Notes under the pieces: generated by a model
The model's database searches: none
What the model saw: only the letters and a program-made list of their open reading frames with translations
Told to the model about the DNA's origin: nothing
Position numbers and translations under genes: made by a program
In this document: in pieces, positions 21,513-33,083 of the stretch
Position numbering within the stretch: the stretch's first letter is position 1
Layout: each line of letters begins with the position of its first letter
From: Campanula takesimana
Taxonomy: Eukaryota; Streptophyta; Magnoliopsida; Asterales; Campanulaceae
Reading direction: 5' to 3'
Assembly: GCA_026119855.1 (NCBI GenBank)
Contig: JAOWBW010000162.1
Coordinates: 1,617,076 to 1,681,075, forward strand
DNA length: 64,000 bases

Positions 21513-24386
21513 ATGGCGGAGATTGATCGACTTCCGATTGACTTACTGTCTCACATATTTGTTCTCATCACTTGCTTCAAGGATTTGGCTCAGTATGTTT
21601 CTATTAACTTCTTAATTTGTTGCTTAATATTGTTATCTGATCCTTGTAAATTTTGTTTATCTCTCGATTTTTCTTCTTCTTCTTTTTTGTGTGGAATGAA
21701 ATTGAGCAAAAATTTTGATTATGTTATTTATTAGGGCGAGTAGTGTGTCAAGGAAATGGAGAGAAAGTGTGAAGCAATCTATGGCTAGGAGAGAGAAACT
21801 GAGTTTTGCTGGTTGGAAAATGGACGATGAGTCCACGTCTCGCCTTGTCCGCCATGCTTATAGCCTTAGGGAGCTCGACATGTAAGCATCCTTCATCCTA
21901 ATGAACTTGGTGGATTTTATCGGTTGCTTAGTTGTAATACGATCAGACAACTGAGCAACCGATAAAATCCACTACTCCTCCTTTAACTGTAAGAAAAAAT
22001 TCTATTCATGCTTTATATTCATATAAAGCATGAATAGAATTTTTCTACATAATCTTATGCATCACTTACTGTTGCTAAGTCACTGAATACTTTCAAAGTT
22101 AAACAGACCGATGTCTATAAAAATTAGAGCAACTGTCAGAAGGGGACAGCAACCAATGCATTGCCGATTCATTGCCAGTCTGGATCGTTTATTCTTAAAA
22201 GAAAAATGAAGACCCAATTGTTAATAAACGACAGACATACACTCTGGACTTAAGTCATGTCCTCTGTTGGGGAAGAGGGCTTTAGGATCATTAGAGGAGG
22301 TAGTTGATCCTTGATGACCTTCTACTACTACACACTATGACAAACATGTGTACATTTCATATAACGTTGTTGAAAACTCAAAATTGTGCACTTTTGACTT
22401 CTTAACGTTAATGCTTTTTTCTTCTTCCGATCCCCTTATGTGTTGAAATTTCAGTTCGAAGAGCAGATGGGGTTGTCAAATAACAGATAATGGACTCCAC
22501 CAATTATCATCAGCAAAGTGTATCAGCAACCTTTCTTCAATATCACTATGGGGAATGACAGGCATCAGTGATAAAGGTGTTGTTCAGCTGGTATGTGAAC
22601 AGTAACATTTCCCAAAATAAATTTTGCTACTCAATAACGACAGTCTCCAGGGAATGATTGGATTGACTTCCAGTCAATGGTTGATTATTATTATAATGGT
22701 AATTGCCACGAGTCTCAATCTGCATTTCACCACTAACCGAAGATTCAACATAAAGAAAAGTTGTAATCGTTGTGCACAGCTTTCACTGTGCTTACCCTTG
22801 AACACACATACAAATAGAAGCAATACATGTACCACAAAATATAGTAATGCGTTTTGAGAGAGGTTCACTGTAAAACAAAAAATTCAGATGCCCTCCAACA
22901 ACAAAAAATGGCAACTTAATCTGATGTCAAATAGCAGAAGACCTGAATTTTTGGGGAGAATATTAGTTTTTTTGTGGTTGAAACTGGAATTACGTTTGGA
23001 GGCTGAGGACTTATGAAAGGGGTTAGGAGAAAAGTTGTGATGCTAGATTGCCCAAACGAAGATGTTCAGGGGCTTTCCTAGGCAGTACAGCACCATAGAG
23101 CCTGTGCATTTCATGAGTCTCAGGTGTGGTAGCACTGCAACTTGAAGGTCACTAGTGCCTCTATGCTAGAAAAGGCAGGTTCATGTCAGACCAGTGAAAT
23201 AAAAACTGAAGAAGAAAAAATAATATGTTGGCTCATCCTGCACAGATGAATTGACTTCAACCAACCAAACAAACTGTCAAACTTGTACGCTAGCTGCTTA
23301 AGATGTGGCAGTGCATATGAAAAAGTGGTGAAGCAGTTTGTGCAACTCCGCTTAGATGGGAATTCGACCTGGGCTCAGCTGAGATTAGTTGATTGTCAAC
23401 AGCATATTTGAGGAAAATTCAGCTTTAGGTTGAGTTTAGCGGCCTTTGTAGCACATTTTTGTTATGAGTGTCGTGAAGGCTACATTCACCGTTTTTGTTT
23501 TTTTTTTGTGTTGACACTTTTCTTCTGTTGCTCTTTGCTCACTTTTTTGTATCTTAAGCACACTACTTTTCTCCTACCACTAATGAACTTATCTCAACTC
23601 AACCAGATATCAAGGGCTAGTTCTTTGCAACACTTAAATATTGGAGGAACATTTATAACAGATGAATCTTTGTTTACTATTGCTGGGAGCTGCCCAAATT
23701 TGAAGGTAAGTTTCTGTATAACAGCTCTCAGTCTTCCTTTTTTTTTTTTTTTCCCCACTTGGCGATCACAGCAATGGCATTTTAATTAATATGCCATAAA
23801 AGTGGGTACTTAAGCTAGTCGTAACGACATCATAAGATCACTTACCAATTCCATCCATAAAAAATTATAACCTCGATAATCTCATGATTATCATGGTCAA
23901 CTTAAGTGAAGTTTGACCAACAGTATATAGAAATGCACTAATCCTAACTTCCTAAGAGCATCCACAATGGGAGGTTTTTTGAAGCTTTTTATTTTTGTGA
24001 CTTTTTACCATTGTGGAAAAATTGAAAGAGCTCTTTACTAAAGGGCAACTCTTTCTACAAAGAGCTCTTTTGATGAGAATTTTCATTACTCTTCACCCAC
24101 TCCCCATGTTGGCCATTAAATTTTAAGAGCTCTACCATTGTGTGGATTGATGAATTTGTACCATTTTTTTCAGACTATTGTCCTGTGGGGATGTCGTCAC
24201 GTGACTGAAAATGGACTTGTGGTTCTTGTAAATAACTGTCGCAAACTGGAGTCTATCAATGTATGGGGGATGAGGGTACCTCCACATTGCTTCACTGGTC
24301 TGCTTACCATTAGTCCAGCTCTCCAAATACGACCAAAAGCAGTGCTTCTCCATCTTGAGGAGGTTGCTATGTTGCCCGTTTTCTAA
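21513..24386 (+). CDS. F-box/RNI-like leucine-rich protein (At5g67140-like)
   Basis: Five exons, 21513-21592, 21735-21881, 22455-22590, 23607-23705 and 24174-24386, join in phase to 224 codons plus stop. The N terminus has an F-box (MAEIDRLPIDLLSHIF, then KDLAQASSVSRKWRESV), which should bind SKP1 in an SCF ubiquitin ligase. The rest is made of leucine-rich repeats of the RNI/AMN1 type (ITDNGLHQLS, ISDKGVVQLI, ITDESLFTIA, VTENGLVVLV), the substrate-binding part. Length matches the small Arabidopsis homologue. The ATG at 21513 is used because it begins the F-box directly. The next gene converges on it from the right. Target protein unknown. Intron 2 has two strong hairpins and intron 4 a MITE ending close to the splice acceptor. 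Confidence 0.93.
21912..22046. repeat. Two adjacent near-perfect hairpins in F-box intron 2
   Basis: GTGGATTTTATCGGTTGCT pairs with AGCAACCGATAAAATCCAC (stem about 25 bp, one mismatch). Just downstream AAATTCTATTCATGC pairs with GCATGAATAGAATTT (stem about 22 bp, perfect). Neither carries a Stowaway end. Confidence 0.8.
23955..24152. mobile_element. MITE (GAGCATCCACAATGG ends) in F-box intron 4
   Basis: GAGCATCCACAATGGGAGG at the left is an imperfect inverted copy of CCATTGTGTGGATTG at the right. The interior ACTCTTTCTACAAAGAGCTC links it to 10722-11098. It ends about 20 bp before the exon 5 acceptor at 24173. Confidence 0.65.
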
Positions 24387-25157
24387 GGTACTATGTCTGC
24401 TCTCGGACCGTCCATATTGTACAGATTGTTTTCCTATCTATTTATTCGTTATAAGCTCTGTATATATTATATTCTTCTCCTTGATTTATCAACCCAATAA
24501 ACTGGAAGTGGGACCCTCTCAAGGAAGAAAACCACCACCTCCTGGTTCTTTTCATTTTTCTGTGATATGTATTTTTCCGACTCTTAAATAATAATTTATC
24601 AAATTGGAGAGCCTTTCCTTTCCATAGATTATGACCGGCATATTTGTTATCTGTGTGTTTTTGGGGATTAAAATTCTCTATCCGACAGACTAAAAAAGTG
24701 GGACTAACTTTCTGGGACAGGGGTTGTATAGCTTATTATAGGTGACAAGTCTGTTTAAGCCACAATCACAATGCATTCTTTTTTATAACAATCTCACTAC
24801 ATTTAGATGTTACTTCTAGAATACCTGCCAGAAAACTGAGCAACTATAACAGAACCGGTTACCTCCAGGTGCTGATTCTCAACTCTACTGAAAGCATTAA
24901 TCTGGAATTCCATGATCCCAAAACATGAAAAATCGTATAATTGAGTAAATTGAAAAGATCAAGAAACTAAACTTGTGAAATCATGCCACAATAATGTCTA
25001 ATCTTGAATGGAAGACGTAAATCTTTCAGTTACGCTTAATTTATGTGTTTCCGTTGCTTTTTCTAAGATAATTCAAACCTAGCAAAAAAAGAAAAAAAAA
25101 AAAAAAAAAAAGGGAAAAGAAACTAAAAGAAAAGAGAGAGAGAGAGACAATTGAACC
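24387..25157. other. Space between convergent genes: 3' UTRs and AT-rich sequence
   Basis: This holds the F-box 3' UTR, then a poly-A/GA-rich run at 25085-25147. No promoter, exon or recognisable transposon was seen. Confidence 0.5.
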
Positions 25158-25312
25158 TACCTGAATCGCATTGGTGCTTCCTCAAAGGTCAGTCACCCGA
25201 AGCTTCAGATTCGTGCGAATATCCTCAGTTTCTCGAGGTAGAATAATTTCTATTAGTTCACCCTCTTTCAGCGGCACGTCAATTCTAGATAGTAATGCTC
25301 AACTTTCACCAA
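25158..25312 (-). other. Exon-like segment downstream of the PLC-like gene, unassigned
   Basis: On the minus strand a frame reads LSRIDVPLKEGELIEIILPR and continues to a stop about 15 residues later. TATCTAG lies before it and CAGGTAGG after it, like an acceptor and donor. It may be a 3' UTR exon, a gene relic, or chance. No family was recognised. Confidence 0.3.
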
Positions 25313-25417
25313 CTAAAGCACACACACTCAGTATACCTAATTCTGATTGTACAATCAAAGCTTCTAACATACAAAAATCAGCCCCAAGGAAGTAACTCGG
25401 AACTGTCTTACTCACTA

Positions 25418-27514
25418 TCAATCTACTAGCAATATCAAGAAAAAATGAAACCAGTAGATAATCATGGGACTTGTATAATTTAGTCTCGAAGCTGATCCGG
25501 TTAACTGCACCGTTCCCGTAAAACTTCCAGCCTGATTTGTTGGTTGGGTGGCATTAGGTACACCGGTACTTTTGCAAGTTCCAAAAGGTGCTCCTGCCTG
25601 CAAATTTTCACCAACAATGTGACTTGAAGTTCAGAAATTCTGTATTATGCCATCAGCTAGAACTACCCTACAATTCAACTCAAAATATTTTTTCAGACAT
25701 CCAAGAAAACATTGAAATAAGATATATAAGGGTAAACCTGGCAATTCATGACAGTATTACACCCGCATAATGTTTGACCATTCATTCTGTCCAAAGCATC
25801 AAAAACCCCTCCTCCGTCACTCCTCTACAAAACTCAGAGTTAGAAACTTAAACCCTCAAGAGAATCATAAACTATTTCTTTTATTGATTTTCAAATGTTC
25901 GTATACCATGTAAAAATTTACTGCCAAGAAGTTTGGCATCGTATTCCCTGCTGCTTTATAGCAGGTACCAACCAAATTAAGCATTGGAGTTGAATGTTCT
26001 TTGCAAGCTTCATTTTGAACTGGCATGGTAGGGAAGTAATTTTGTAGGAAAAGAGAAGCAGTTTTCGAAGTGAGAGGCTTTGATTCCTTTCTATTAGGGC
26101 AAGAACCTTGCACCACCCCAGGATCTCCAGCTGAAAACCAAACATAAATATTAAACTTCAACATGACAATAGATAAATAAACAAACAATACTCCCATCCG
26201 TTCCAGAGTAAGAGTCCTACTTTCTATTATGTCCTCAACCCACTTATTATATGTACCCATTTCTAATTGTCTTCTTAATAAGCGTGCATAACTAAGGTAC
26301 TACTCTTACTATGGGACGGAAGGGTAATAGATAAAAAAATAAAATAAAATAGAATAATTAGCAGGTTTAAGTAAAACTTACGCTCGTTCTCGACCATGTA
26401 CCTCCATTGGTAAGCAATCCCTTCAGCTGCTTCCTTTGAAGAGTCGGAAGTGAAAACCAACAGTCTACGATTTTCTTGGGCCATATTCGTCACAGTAGGC
26501 CAATCTTCACCCTTCTTGGGCATCTTAGCAACTGGAAACCAGTACTTATCCAAACCAGCATCAGTAAAAACTTTAGTCAACCCTTTTGGGGTATGAACAT
26601 AATCCTCAATTATAATGGTCACAATCTCCGACGGGTTCTCACTCAAGAACGACTCCACTTCCCTCAACGTGTTAATTGCAGGTTGCTGCCACAAAAATGT
26701 AAACCCCATTTCACAAAACAACTTAAATATGTAAACTTTTTATCTAAATTTTCCTAGTAAATGGAAGGATGGATGATTTACAAAAGCTGTGAAGTTGTAG
26801 CATTGCCCGCGTAAAGAATGGCATAGCCAGATATCGTTATCGAAATCGTACATATCCAACATCAATCCCCTCACTCCATTCTACAGTAAAAACCAATTAA
26901 ACAAAAATCACAAAAAGAAAATAAACTAAAATGTAGTAATTGTGAATGTGTTTAAAAATTGGAAATCACATACCCTCAATTGGTTAGTGACAGAATCTTC
27001 TTGGTTATAAAAGGTAATTCGCTGCGAACCGGTGAGCAAAGGAGCATCAACAATGGAAAATGCGTTATGGGTAACAAGCCACGAGTATTTGTTGAAGGGC
27101 AATCCATTGATCTGCCCCAAAATTGCAATGTAGTAAGAAACAACAATTTTCAAAAAAAAAAAAAATGAGCTGAAAAATTGAAGGACTAACAATGGAAGTA
27201 GGGATGATGGCTTGGCCTCGAGTGCAAAAGGGCTGAGACTTTCCCAATTCAGGGCAATTACCGCAGTAAAGACCAGGTCCACAATCGGTGGGTGCAGAAC
27301 AAGAATCTAATACCTGTACATGCAATTGAAGCTTAATTTAGAGAGAGAAACTGAAATTCAACTGATCTAGAGAGAGAGTGTGACACGGAACCTGGCAATT
27401 GCCGTCGGAGCAGGCGGCGGAGATGGTGGTGAAGAAGACGAAGGTGGCAACTGAGATGAGGATTTGGAAGCCATTAGAGAGAGGAGGAAGGTGCTCCGCA
27501 AAACACGCAGACAT
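25418..27514 (-). CDS. PI-PLC X domain-containing protein, secreted and probably GPI-anchored (At5g67130-like)
   Basis: Eight exons on the minus strand (27514-27392, 27313-27191, 27111-26974, 26880-26782, 26685-26382, 26130-25907, 25824-25738, 25597-25418) join in phase to 425 residues. The start at 27514 is chosen because it opens MSACF and is in frame with the hydrophobic segment ILISVATFVFFTTISAA, a signal peptide; the ATG at 27473 is in another frame. A Cys-rich segment follows (residues about 35-75), then the PLC-X fold with two His positions seen in the motifs WLVTHNAFS and WLCHSLRGQC, and EIVTIIIEDYV. The last 15 residues are hydrophobic after a Ser/Thr/Gly-rich spacer, as in GPI-anchored proteins. 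The calcium-independent bacterial-type X domain acts on phosphoinositides in some relatives; the plant substrate is not established. Intron 5 holds a Stowaway. Confidence 0.93.
26189..26326. mobile_element. Stowaway MITE in PLC-like intron 5
   Basis: CTCCCATCCGTTCCAGAGTA pairs with the diverged TTACTATGGGACGGAAGGG. It is short (about 140 bp), with TA flanks. Confidence 0.75.
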
Positions 27515-27631
27515 TTATTTTTTTGGGGGGAGTTGGAAAGGGAGTGGAGAAAGAGGGAGACAAATTTAAAGCAGTTTCTAGTCGTAGTGGGAAAGCTAAA
27601 GTTCTGGGACTGTTTTTTCTCACTCCTACTA

Positions 27632-27636
27632 CTCTC

Positions 27637-27669
<33 letters not shown>

Positions 27670-27670
27670 A
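27632..27670. repeat. (TG)n(AG)n microsatellite upstream of the PLC-like gene
   Basis: TGTGTGTGTG followed by AGAGAGAGAG lies about 120-155 bp upstream of the minus-strand ATG, probably in the 5' UTR or core promoter. Confidence 0.8.
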
Positions 27671-27800
27671 GAAAGAGAAGGTGCCGAAAGTTTTGTGTTT
27701 CAACCGCGGGATTTACCAAACTACCAACTACTTCTAATTATACGTGTGCTATTTTATTGCTCACTAAATTAACAATCAATGTCTTGTTCAAGAAAGAAAT

Positions 27801-28068
27801 TACTCCCTCCGGTCTAAAATAACTGTCACTTTTGGACCAATATTTTGGTCCAAAATAATTGTCACTTTTGAGCTAAATGTCTCTTTTATCCTTGCATTGA
27901 AACTTGTTCTCTTTTATTAATTATCTTAGTGTGAGACATTAATGTAAAAACGTTGCACAATTAATAGGGGTAAAGTTGGAACTTTTGTCACTATGTCGTG
28001 ATAATTATTACATTTCTTAAGAGTTGTGCAAATGCAAAAAAAAACAGTTATTTTGGACCGTCTCAAAC
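27801..28068. mobile_element. Stowaway-like MITE
   Basis: CTCCCTCCGGTCTAAAATAA pairs with CAGTTATTTTGGACCGTCTC. The terminal GGAGGGAG is lost at the right, so that boundary is approximate. Confidence 0.6.
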
Positions 28069-28228
28069 CTAAAAAAAAAAAAAATGAGAAAAAAACAAGG
28101 CAGTAAAAAAGTATCAAAACTGGTCATCATGTTTGTAACTGACATTTGTACTTTCTGATTATTAATAGTGGATAAAATAAAAACATTAATTCTTCTATTG
28201 AAACTATCCGTCCATCAAGGTTTTGGGG

Positions 28229-28364
28229 AACTAGTTCCTCCATAAGTTATAAAAAGACTTGTTTTTAGCCCTTAAACCCTAAACTCTAAACCTTAAACCC
28301 CGAACCCTAAACCTTAACCCTTATAAAAATAGGATTTTTTATAACTTATGCAGTAACTAGTTTC
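28229..28364. mobile_element. Inverted-repeat MITE carrying telomere-like repeats
   Basis: GAACTAGTTCCTCCATAAGT at the left is the inverted match of ACTTATGCAGTAACTAGTTTC at the right. The centre (about 28267-28322) holds CCCTAAA-like units with variants (CCCTAAACTCTAAACC, AACCCTAAACC). Confidence 0.65.
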
Positions 28365-28553
28365 CCTCAAAATTTTCTCTTTAAAAGTTTAATTGACGTA
28401 TTAGCAGTATAAAGTAAAAATAACAATTTTAAAGCTTTTGTAATACTAATCTATTAGTGTTGGGAAAGTTGACGTTTTTGTGGACATACTCCCCCTTTCC
28501 TCAACATCACTTTGACATGCGTACTATTAACTCAGTAAATGTAACTTGCGTAC

Positions 28554-28789
28554 TACTCTCTCTGTCCAGCTTTAAGATTCTTACTTTCCTTTTTAGTCTG
28601 TCTCAATTTAAGGTTCTTACTTTGTTTTATTACCTAAAATAGAAAGTGGGACCCACTTGTTATTCTCACAAAAAAAACTCCCTACCCACTTTCTCTCTCC
28701 CACTTTACTTTTCATACTCACAACATTTACTTTTTCTTAATCTCCGTGTAAAGTCAAATTAGGAACTTTAAATTGGGACGGAGGGAGTA
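28554..28789. mobile_element. Stowaway MITE inside the left arm
   Basis: CTCTCTCTGTCCAGCTTTAA is at the left and AATTGGGACGGAGGGAG at the right, with TA. The unsplit right arm of the larger element shows the empty site (CTTGCGTATTATAATTTTAT). Confidence 0.85.
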
Positions 28790-29304
28790 TAATTTTATTA
28801 TCAATTTCCCTAAGATTTGTAACGTCAGTTAAAAAGTTAACGATGATGTTAATAACTTAACAAAATGTATGACTCTTATATACAAATGTGGCTCTGCTCT
28901 TCAAATTATTACACTTGCCCCCTGAATCTTAGCAAAAGTTAGAAAACTAACTAAAAATTATTCTTTTATATATTTATTATTCTATAAAAATTGTTATATT
29001 ATTTTTTAAAAAAAAATCAACCCCAAGTATTATCTTACTACATATTATTGGGATTTTATTATTTAACGTAAAATAATACTATTAAAAAAAGTTTCACATA
29101 AGAGAAAACCAAAAAAAGATAAATAAAAAATAGTGGATTACAACGAAATAAAAAGAAAAAAGGGCTTGGGAGTGTAGAGCCCCTCACTACCAACTTATAT
29201 TCTAAATAAGGACTCAACAGATCACTAATACCAGAGACACCCCTCACTTGCAAAAAGATGCAAGATGACTAAAATGCCCTCATATCTCCCCTCACCCTTA
29301 CTTT

Positions 29305-30966
29305 TTTGGTCAAATCATAGTCAAACTCTTATAAATGACATATAAGACCAATAATTAACATATAAGAGTCGATTTTTTCCAACTTTTAAGAAAAAAAAAT
29401 AATATTATTCGGTCAAATCTCGGTCAAACTCTTATAAATGACATATAAGACCAATAATTAACATATAAGAGTCGATTTTTTCAACTTTTAAGAAAAATAA
29501 ATAATATTATTCGGTCAAATCTCGGTCAAACTCTTATAAATGACATATAAGACCAATAATTAATATATAAGAGTCGATTTTTTTCAATTTTTGAGAAAAA
29601 TATATAATTTTATTCTGTCAAATCCCGGTCAAACTCTTATAAATGACATATAAGACCAATAATTAACATATAAGAGTCGATTTTTTCAACTTTTAAGAAA
29701 AAAACATAATATTATTCGGTCAAATCTCGGTCAAACTCTTATAACTGACATATAAGACCAACAATTAACATATAAGAGTCGATTTTTTCAACTTTTAAGA
29801 AAAAATAATAATATTATTCGGTCAAATCCCGGTCAAACTCTTATAAATGACATATAAGACCAATAATTAACATACAAGAGATGATTTTTTTCAACTTTTA
29901 AGGAAAAAATAATAATAATATTCGGTCAAATCTCGGTCAAACTCTTATAAATGACATATAAGAGTCGATTTTTTCAACTTTGAAGAAAAATAAATAATAT
30001 TATTCGGTCAAACTCTTATAAATGACATATAAGACCAATAATTAACATATAAGAGTCGATTTTTTTAATTTTTGAGAAAAATATATAATTTTATTCTGTC
30101 AAATCCCGGTCAAACTCTTATAAATGATATATAAGACCAATAATTATCATATTAGAGTCGATTTTTTCAACTTTTAAGAAAAAAACATAATATTATTCGG
30201 TCAAATCTCGGTCAAACTCTTATAACTGACATATAAGACCAACAATTAACATATAAGAGTCGGTTTTTTTCAACTTTTAAGAAAAAATAATAATATTATT
30301 CGGTCAAATCCCGGTCAAACTCTTATAAATGACATATAAGACCAATAATTAACATATAAGAGTTGATTTTTTCAACTTTTAAGAAAAAAATAATAATAAT
30401 ATTCGGTCAAATCTCGGTCAAACTCTTATAACTGACATATAAGAGTCGATTTTTTCTACTTTTAAGAAAAAAATAATATTATTCGGTCAAATCTCGGTCA
30501 AACTCTTATAAATGACATTTAAGACCAATAATTAACATATAAGAGTCGATTTTTTCAATTTTTGAGAAAAATATATAATTTTATTCTGTCAAATCCCGAT
30601 CAAACTCTTATAAATGACATATAAGACCAATAATTAACATATAAGAGTCGATTTTTTCAACTTTTAAGAAAAAAACATAATATTATTCGGTCAAATCTCG
30701 GTCAAACTCTTATAAATGACATATAAGAGTCGATTTTTTCAACTATTAAGAAAAAAAAAAATTATTCGGTCAAATTTTGGTCAAACTATTATAAATGACA
30801 TATAAGACCAATAATTAACATATAAGAGTCAATTTTTTCAATTTTTGAGAAAAATATATAATTTTATTCGGTCAAATCCCGGTCAAACTCTTATAAATGA
30901 TATATAAGACCAATACTTAACATATAAGAGTTGATTTTTTCAACTTTTAAGAAAAAAACATAATAT
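29305..30966. repeat. Tandem satellite, ~102-bp unit, about 17 copies
   Basis: Each unit starts CGGTCAAATCTCGGTCAAAC, continues CTCTTATAAATGACATATAA, then ATATAAGAGTCGATTTTTTC, and closes with an A/T spacer. Starts recur near 29411, 29513, 29615, 29718, 29820 and so on. Some units are shortened to about 80-90 bp (near 29922, 30403 and 30689). Spacer variants recur in order, giving a higher-order period near 480-490 bp. Degenerate units continue to about 31290. Confidence 0.9.
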
Positions 30967-31060
30967 CATTCTCTCTCTTCATTTTCTACCACATATATCA
31001 CTTTATCTTAAATATTGTGCCCACTCCTCTAGTCTTACTTCTTGTGGGACAGATGGAGTA
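30967..31060. mobile_element. Right half of a Stowaway fused to the satellite
   Basis: ATTCTCTCTCTTCATTTTC to GGGACAGATGGAG plus TA matches the right half of 33084-33369. The left half is missing and satellite sequence abuts directly. Confidence 0.7.
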
Positions 31061-31439
31061 TACTAGTAGAAAATATTCATTTTTTTCAAATTATATTTTA
31101 TAAGACCAATTCTCTTCTTATAATTGAAGTATAAGAGTCATTTTTCACAAAATAAATAAAATAAATAATATTTTATTAATGTTGACTTTCGTATTTGATC
31201 AAACATCAGTCAACTCTTATAACTGACACATAAGACCTGTCCGCCTCTTATAATTAACATATAAACCATTTATTTTTTTCCCAGTCTTATTTACAAAAAC
31301 GGGTCTTATAACTAAATCAGAAAGTCTGATAAATAAATTATGAGACATTGATTAGCAAATCCTCTTGTTTTTCTCAGAAAGTCTGATATATATAAACCAT
31401 CTTCAAAGTCACTATCCAACCACGGAAAATATCATTTAT

Positions 31440-31930
31440 TTCAAAGAACAACAACAAAAAAAAAAAAAAAAGGAGAGGACGGTGGCCGGAGCTGGAGAGA
31501 AGCGGTTCCATCACCTTGAACTCTCCATATCTGAGAAACAGTAGAGAAGCCGTCGTCTATCATGAAGCAGTGCAGATCTGGCCTAATTAGTAGACATGGC
31601 CGAAACTTAGTAGAACAGGTGGGGCGTCACGCCGGAGAAGGAAGGGGAAGAGAGAAGTCGGAGAAGATGGAGAAGTCTATCAATGTCTAGCGTTGGAGAT
31701 AGGAAGAAGAAATTCCGACCAGATCTGGAATGTTTTAGTCAGATCTGGGAATAGATGAGAGGAAACAAACCGTCGCCGTCTCCATCATCGTCGCCGTCTC
31801 CATCGCCGTCGTCGTCGCCGTCGCCGTCGCCGTCGTTCCTTCGCCGGCGGACTGCAGAGAGAGTTAGAGAGAGAGAAAGGTTGTGTGTGTGAGTGTGTCG
31901 TGAATGAGAGGAGGGGAGGGGATGTTAGGG
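31440..31930. other. GC-rich non-coding block with (GTCGCC)n
   Basis: A poly-A run at 31449-31471 is followed by GC-rich sequence with GCCGTCGCCGTCGCCGTCG near 31810-31840 and a GA-rich tail. No open frame or family was recognised. It probably is interior transposon sequence. Confidence 0.4.
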
Positions 31931-32045
31931 TTTTATTTGGGGGTGAGGGTAGTTTAGGTATTTAGGTATTTTGTTTGACTGGTCAATGGACATGAGGGGT
32001 GTATGCGGAATTATCATCTTAATAGAACTCCTTATTTGGACTTTT

Positions 32046-32480
32046 AAAAATGCCTCTCCTTAAAAAGGAATAACATTTGGATGGGAGGGGCCCTAGAGGG
32101 AAAAACCCAAAGGAAAAAACAAAGAAACAAAACTGTAACCCTCTTTCCTTTATTATTTGCTCCCCATTCCACCCTACGTCCCTAACCTACCGTCCCAGAT
32201 CTCCGGCGTGCGGCCTCCAGGCTCTTTCAGGCTCGGATCCCACATCGGCCCGAGCAACCACCTCGACCTGCGGCCATGAATCGCAATAACAAAAGTCAGT
32301 CTTCCCTTTCTCTTAACCCTGCTATACGGGTGAACTTCCTCTAATCGAATTAACCCGTACACCCGATCGCCGGAAAATATGGAGGACAGAGAATAGCTTC
32401 AACCAAATTGAAGCATGGACAAGATCAATTTGTTAAAAGTCTCTAAATTAAAATCTCAAATGCGGCACCAGTTGGTTGAA
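32046..32480. other. Unassigned sequence, possible gene relic
   Basis: The composition is less AT-rich than its surroundings (GGCTCGGATCCCACATCGG, CTGCGGCCATGAATCGC), but no frame longer than about 70 residues and no recognisable domain is present. Confidence 0.3.
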
Positions 32481-32835
32481 GATTATCGATTACCAAACGT
32501 ATATCTCCACCTCTCCCTAAATCTAATCTTAAATCTGGCTTCTTCTTTTTTTGTCTCTCTCTCCCCTTTTCTTCTTCCCCTCTCTAAATCTATGCCCAAT
32601 CTGCATTTTGGGGGGGGGGGGGGGTCTCTCTCTCCCTTTCTTCGGCGATGGTGGTGACTGGGGTGGTTGGCGGTGGTGACTGATGGTAGGTAGATTTGGT
32701 CGGTGGTGAGTGGGTGGAGGTGGGCGGCAGTTGACTGGTGAGGTGAGGGATATGAAGAAGAAAGGGAGGAAGAAGATGATGATAAAGGGGGTTAATTTTA
32801 AAATTTAGAGTCAATTTTAAAATTTCAAGTCTAAC
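32480..32835. other. CT-rich and GGT-rich low-complexity sequence
   Basis: CT-rich stretches, a poly-G run at 32609-32623 and GGTGGTGACTG repeats. No gene call is justified. Confidence 0.4.
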
Positions 32836-33083
32836 TTTTTGTTAAGTTATTAATAGTGTTGTTAAGTTTTTAACTGGAGTTACAAATCTTAGGGAAATGG
32901 ATAATAAAATTATAATACGCAAGTTACATTTACTGAGTTAATAGTACGTGGGCAATAGTACGCGGGTCCATTTTGTGGTTTACTTATGTTATGTGAGATT
33001 ATGTATCAAAATTTAAATGCTTGAGAGTTTAATAATCTAATGTATATAGACATGAATAAATGGGAAGTGGCTTTGAAAAAAAA

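Larger units (their letters stand above)
29190..32045. mobile_element. Inner inverted-repeat element bracketing the satellite
   Basis: TAAATAAGGACTC and ACACCCCTCA near 29205-29245 recur as reverse complements (TGAGGGGTGT near 31993 and AACTCCTTATTTGGA near 32026). The ends are imperfect and no clear target duplication was found. The interior includes the satellite and a GC-rich (GTCGCC)n block. Confidence 0.45.
28500..32985. mobile_element. Large composite inverted-repeat element enclosing the satellite
   Basis: The left arm (28500-28553 plus 28790-28870) reads GTACTATTAACTCAGTAAAT, ACTTGCGTA and TTTCCCTAAGATTTGTAAC. The right arm (about 32840-32960) carries the reverse complements ATTTACTGAGTTAATAGTAC and GTTACAAATCTTAGGGAAA. 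The left arm was later split by a Stowaway. Outer ends and target duplication could not be fixed. The interior holds the satellite and further transposon sequence; no transposase was recognised. Confidence 0.55.

Noticed and set aside
27473..27514. ATG at 27473 as the PLC-like start
   Set aside because: It is out of frame with the signal peptide and the rest of the protein; the ATG at 27514 is in frame.
29305..30966. CRISPR array
   Set aside because: Plant nuclear context; the ~102-bp units are tandem without unique spacers.
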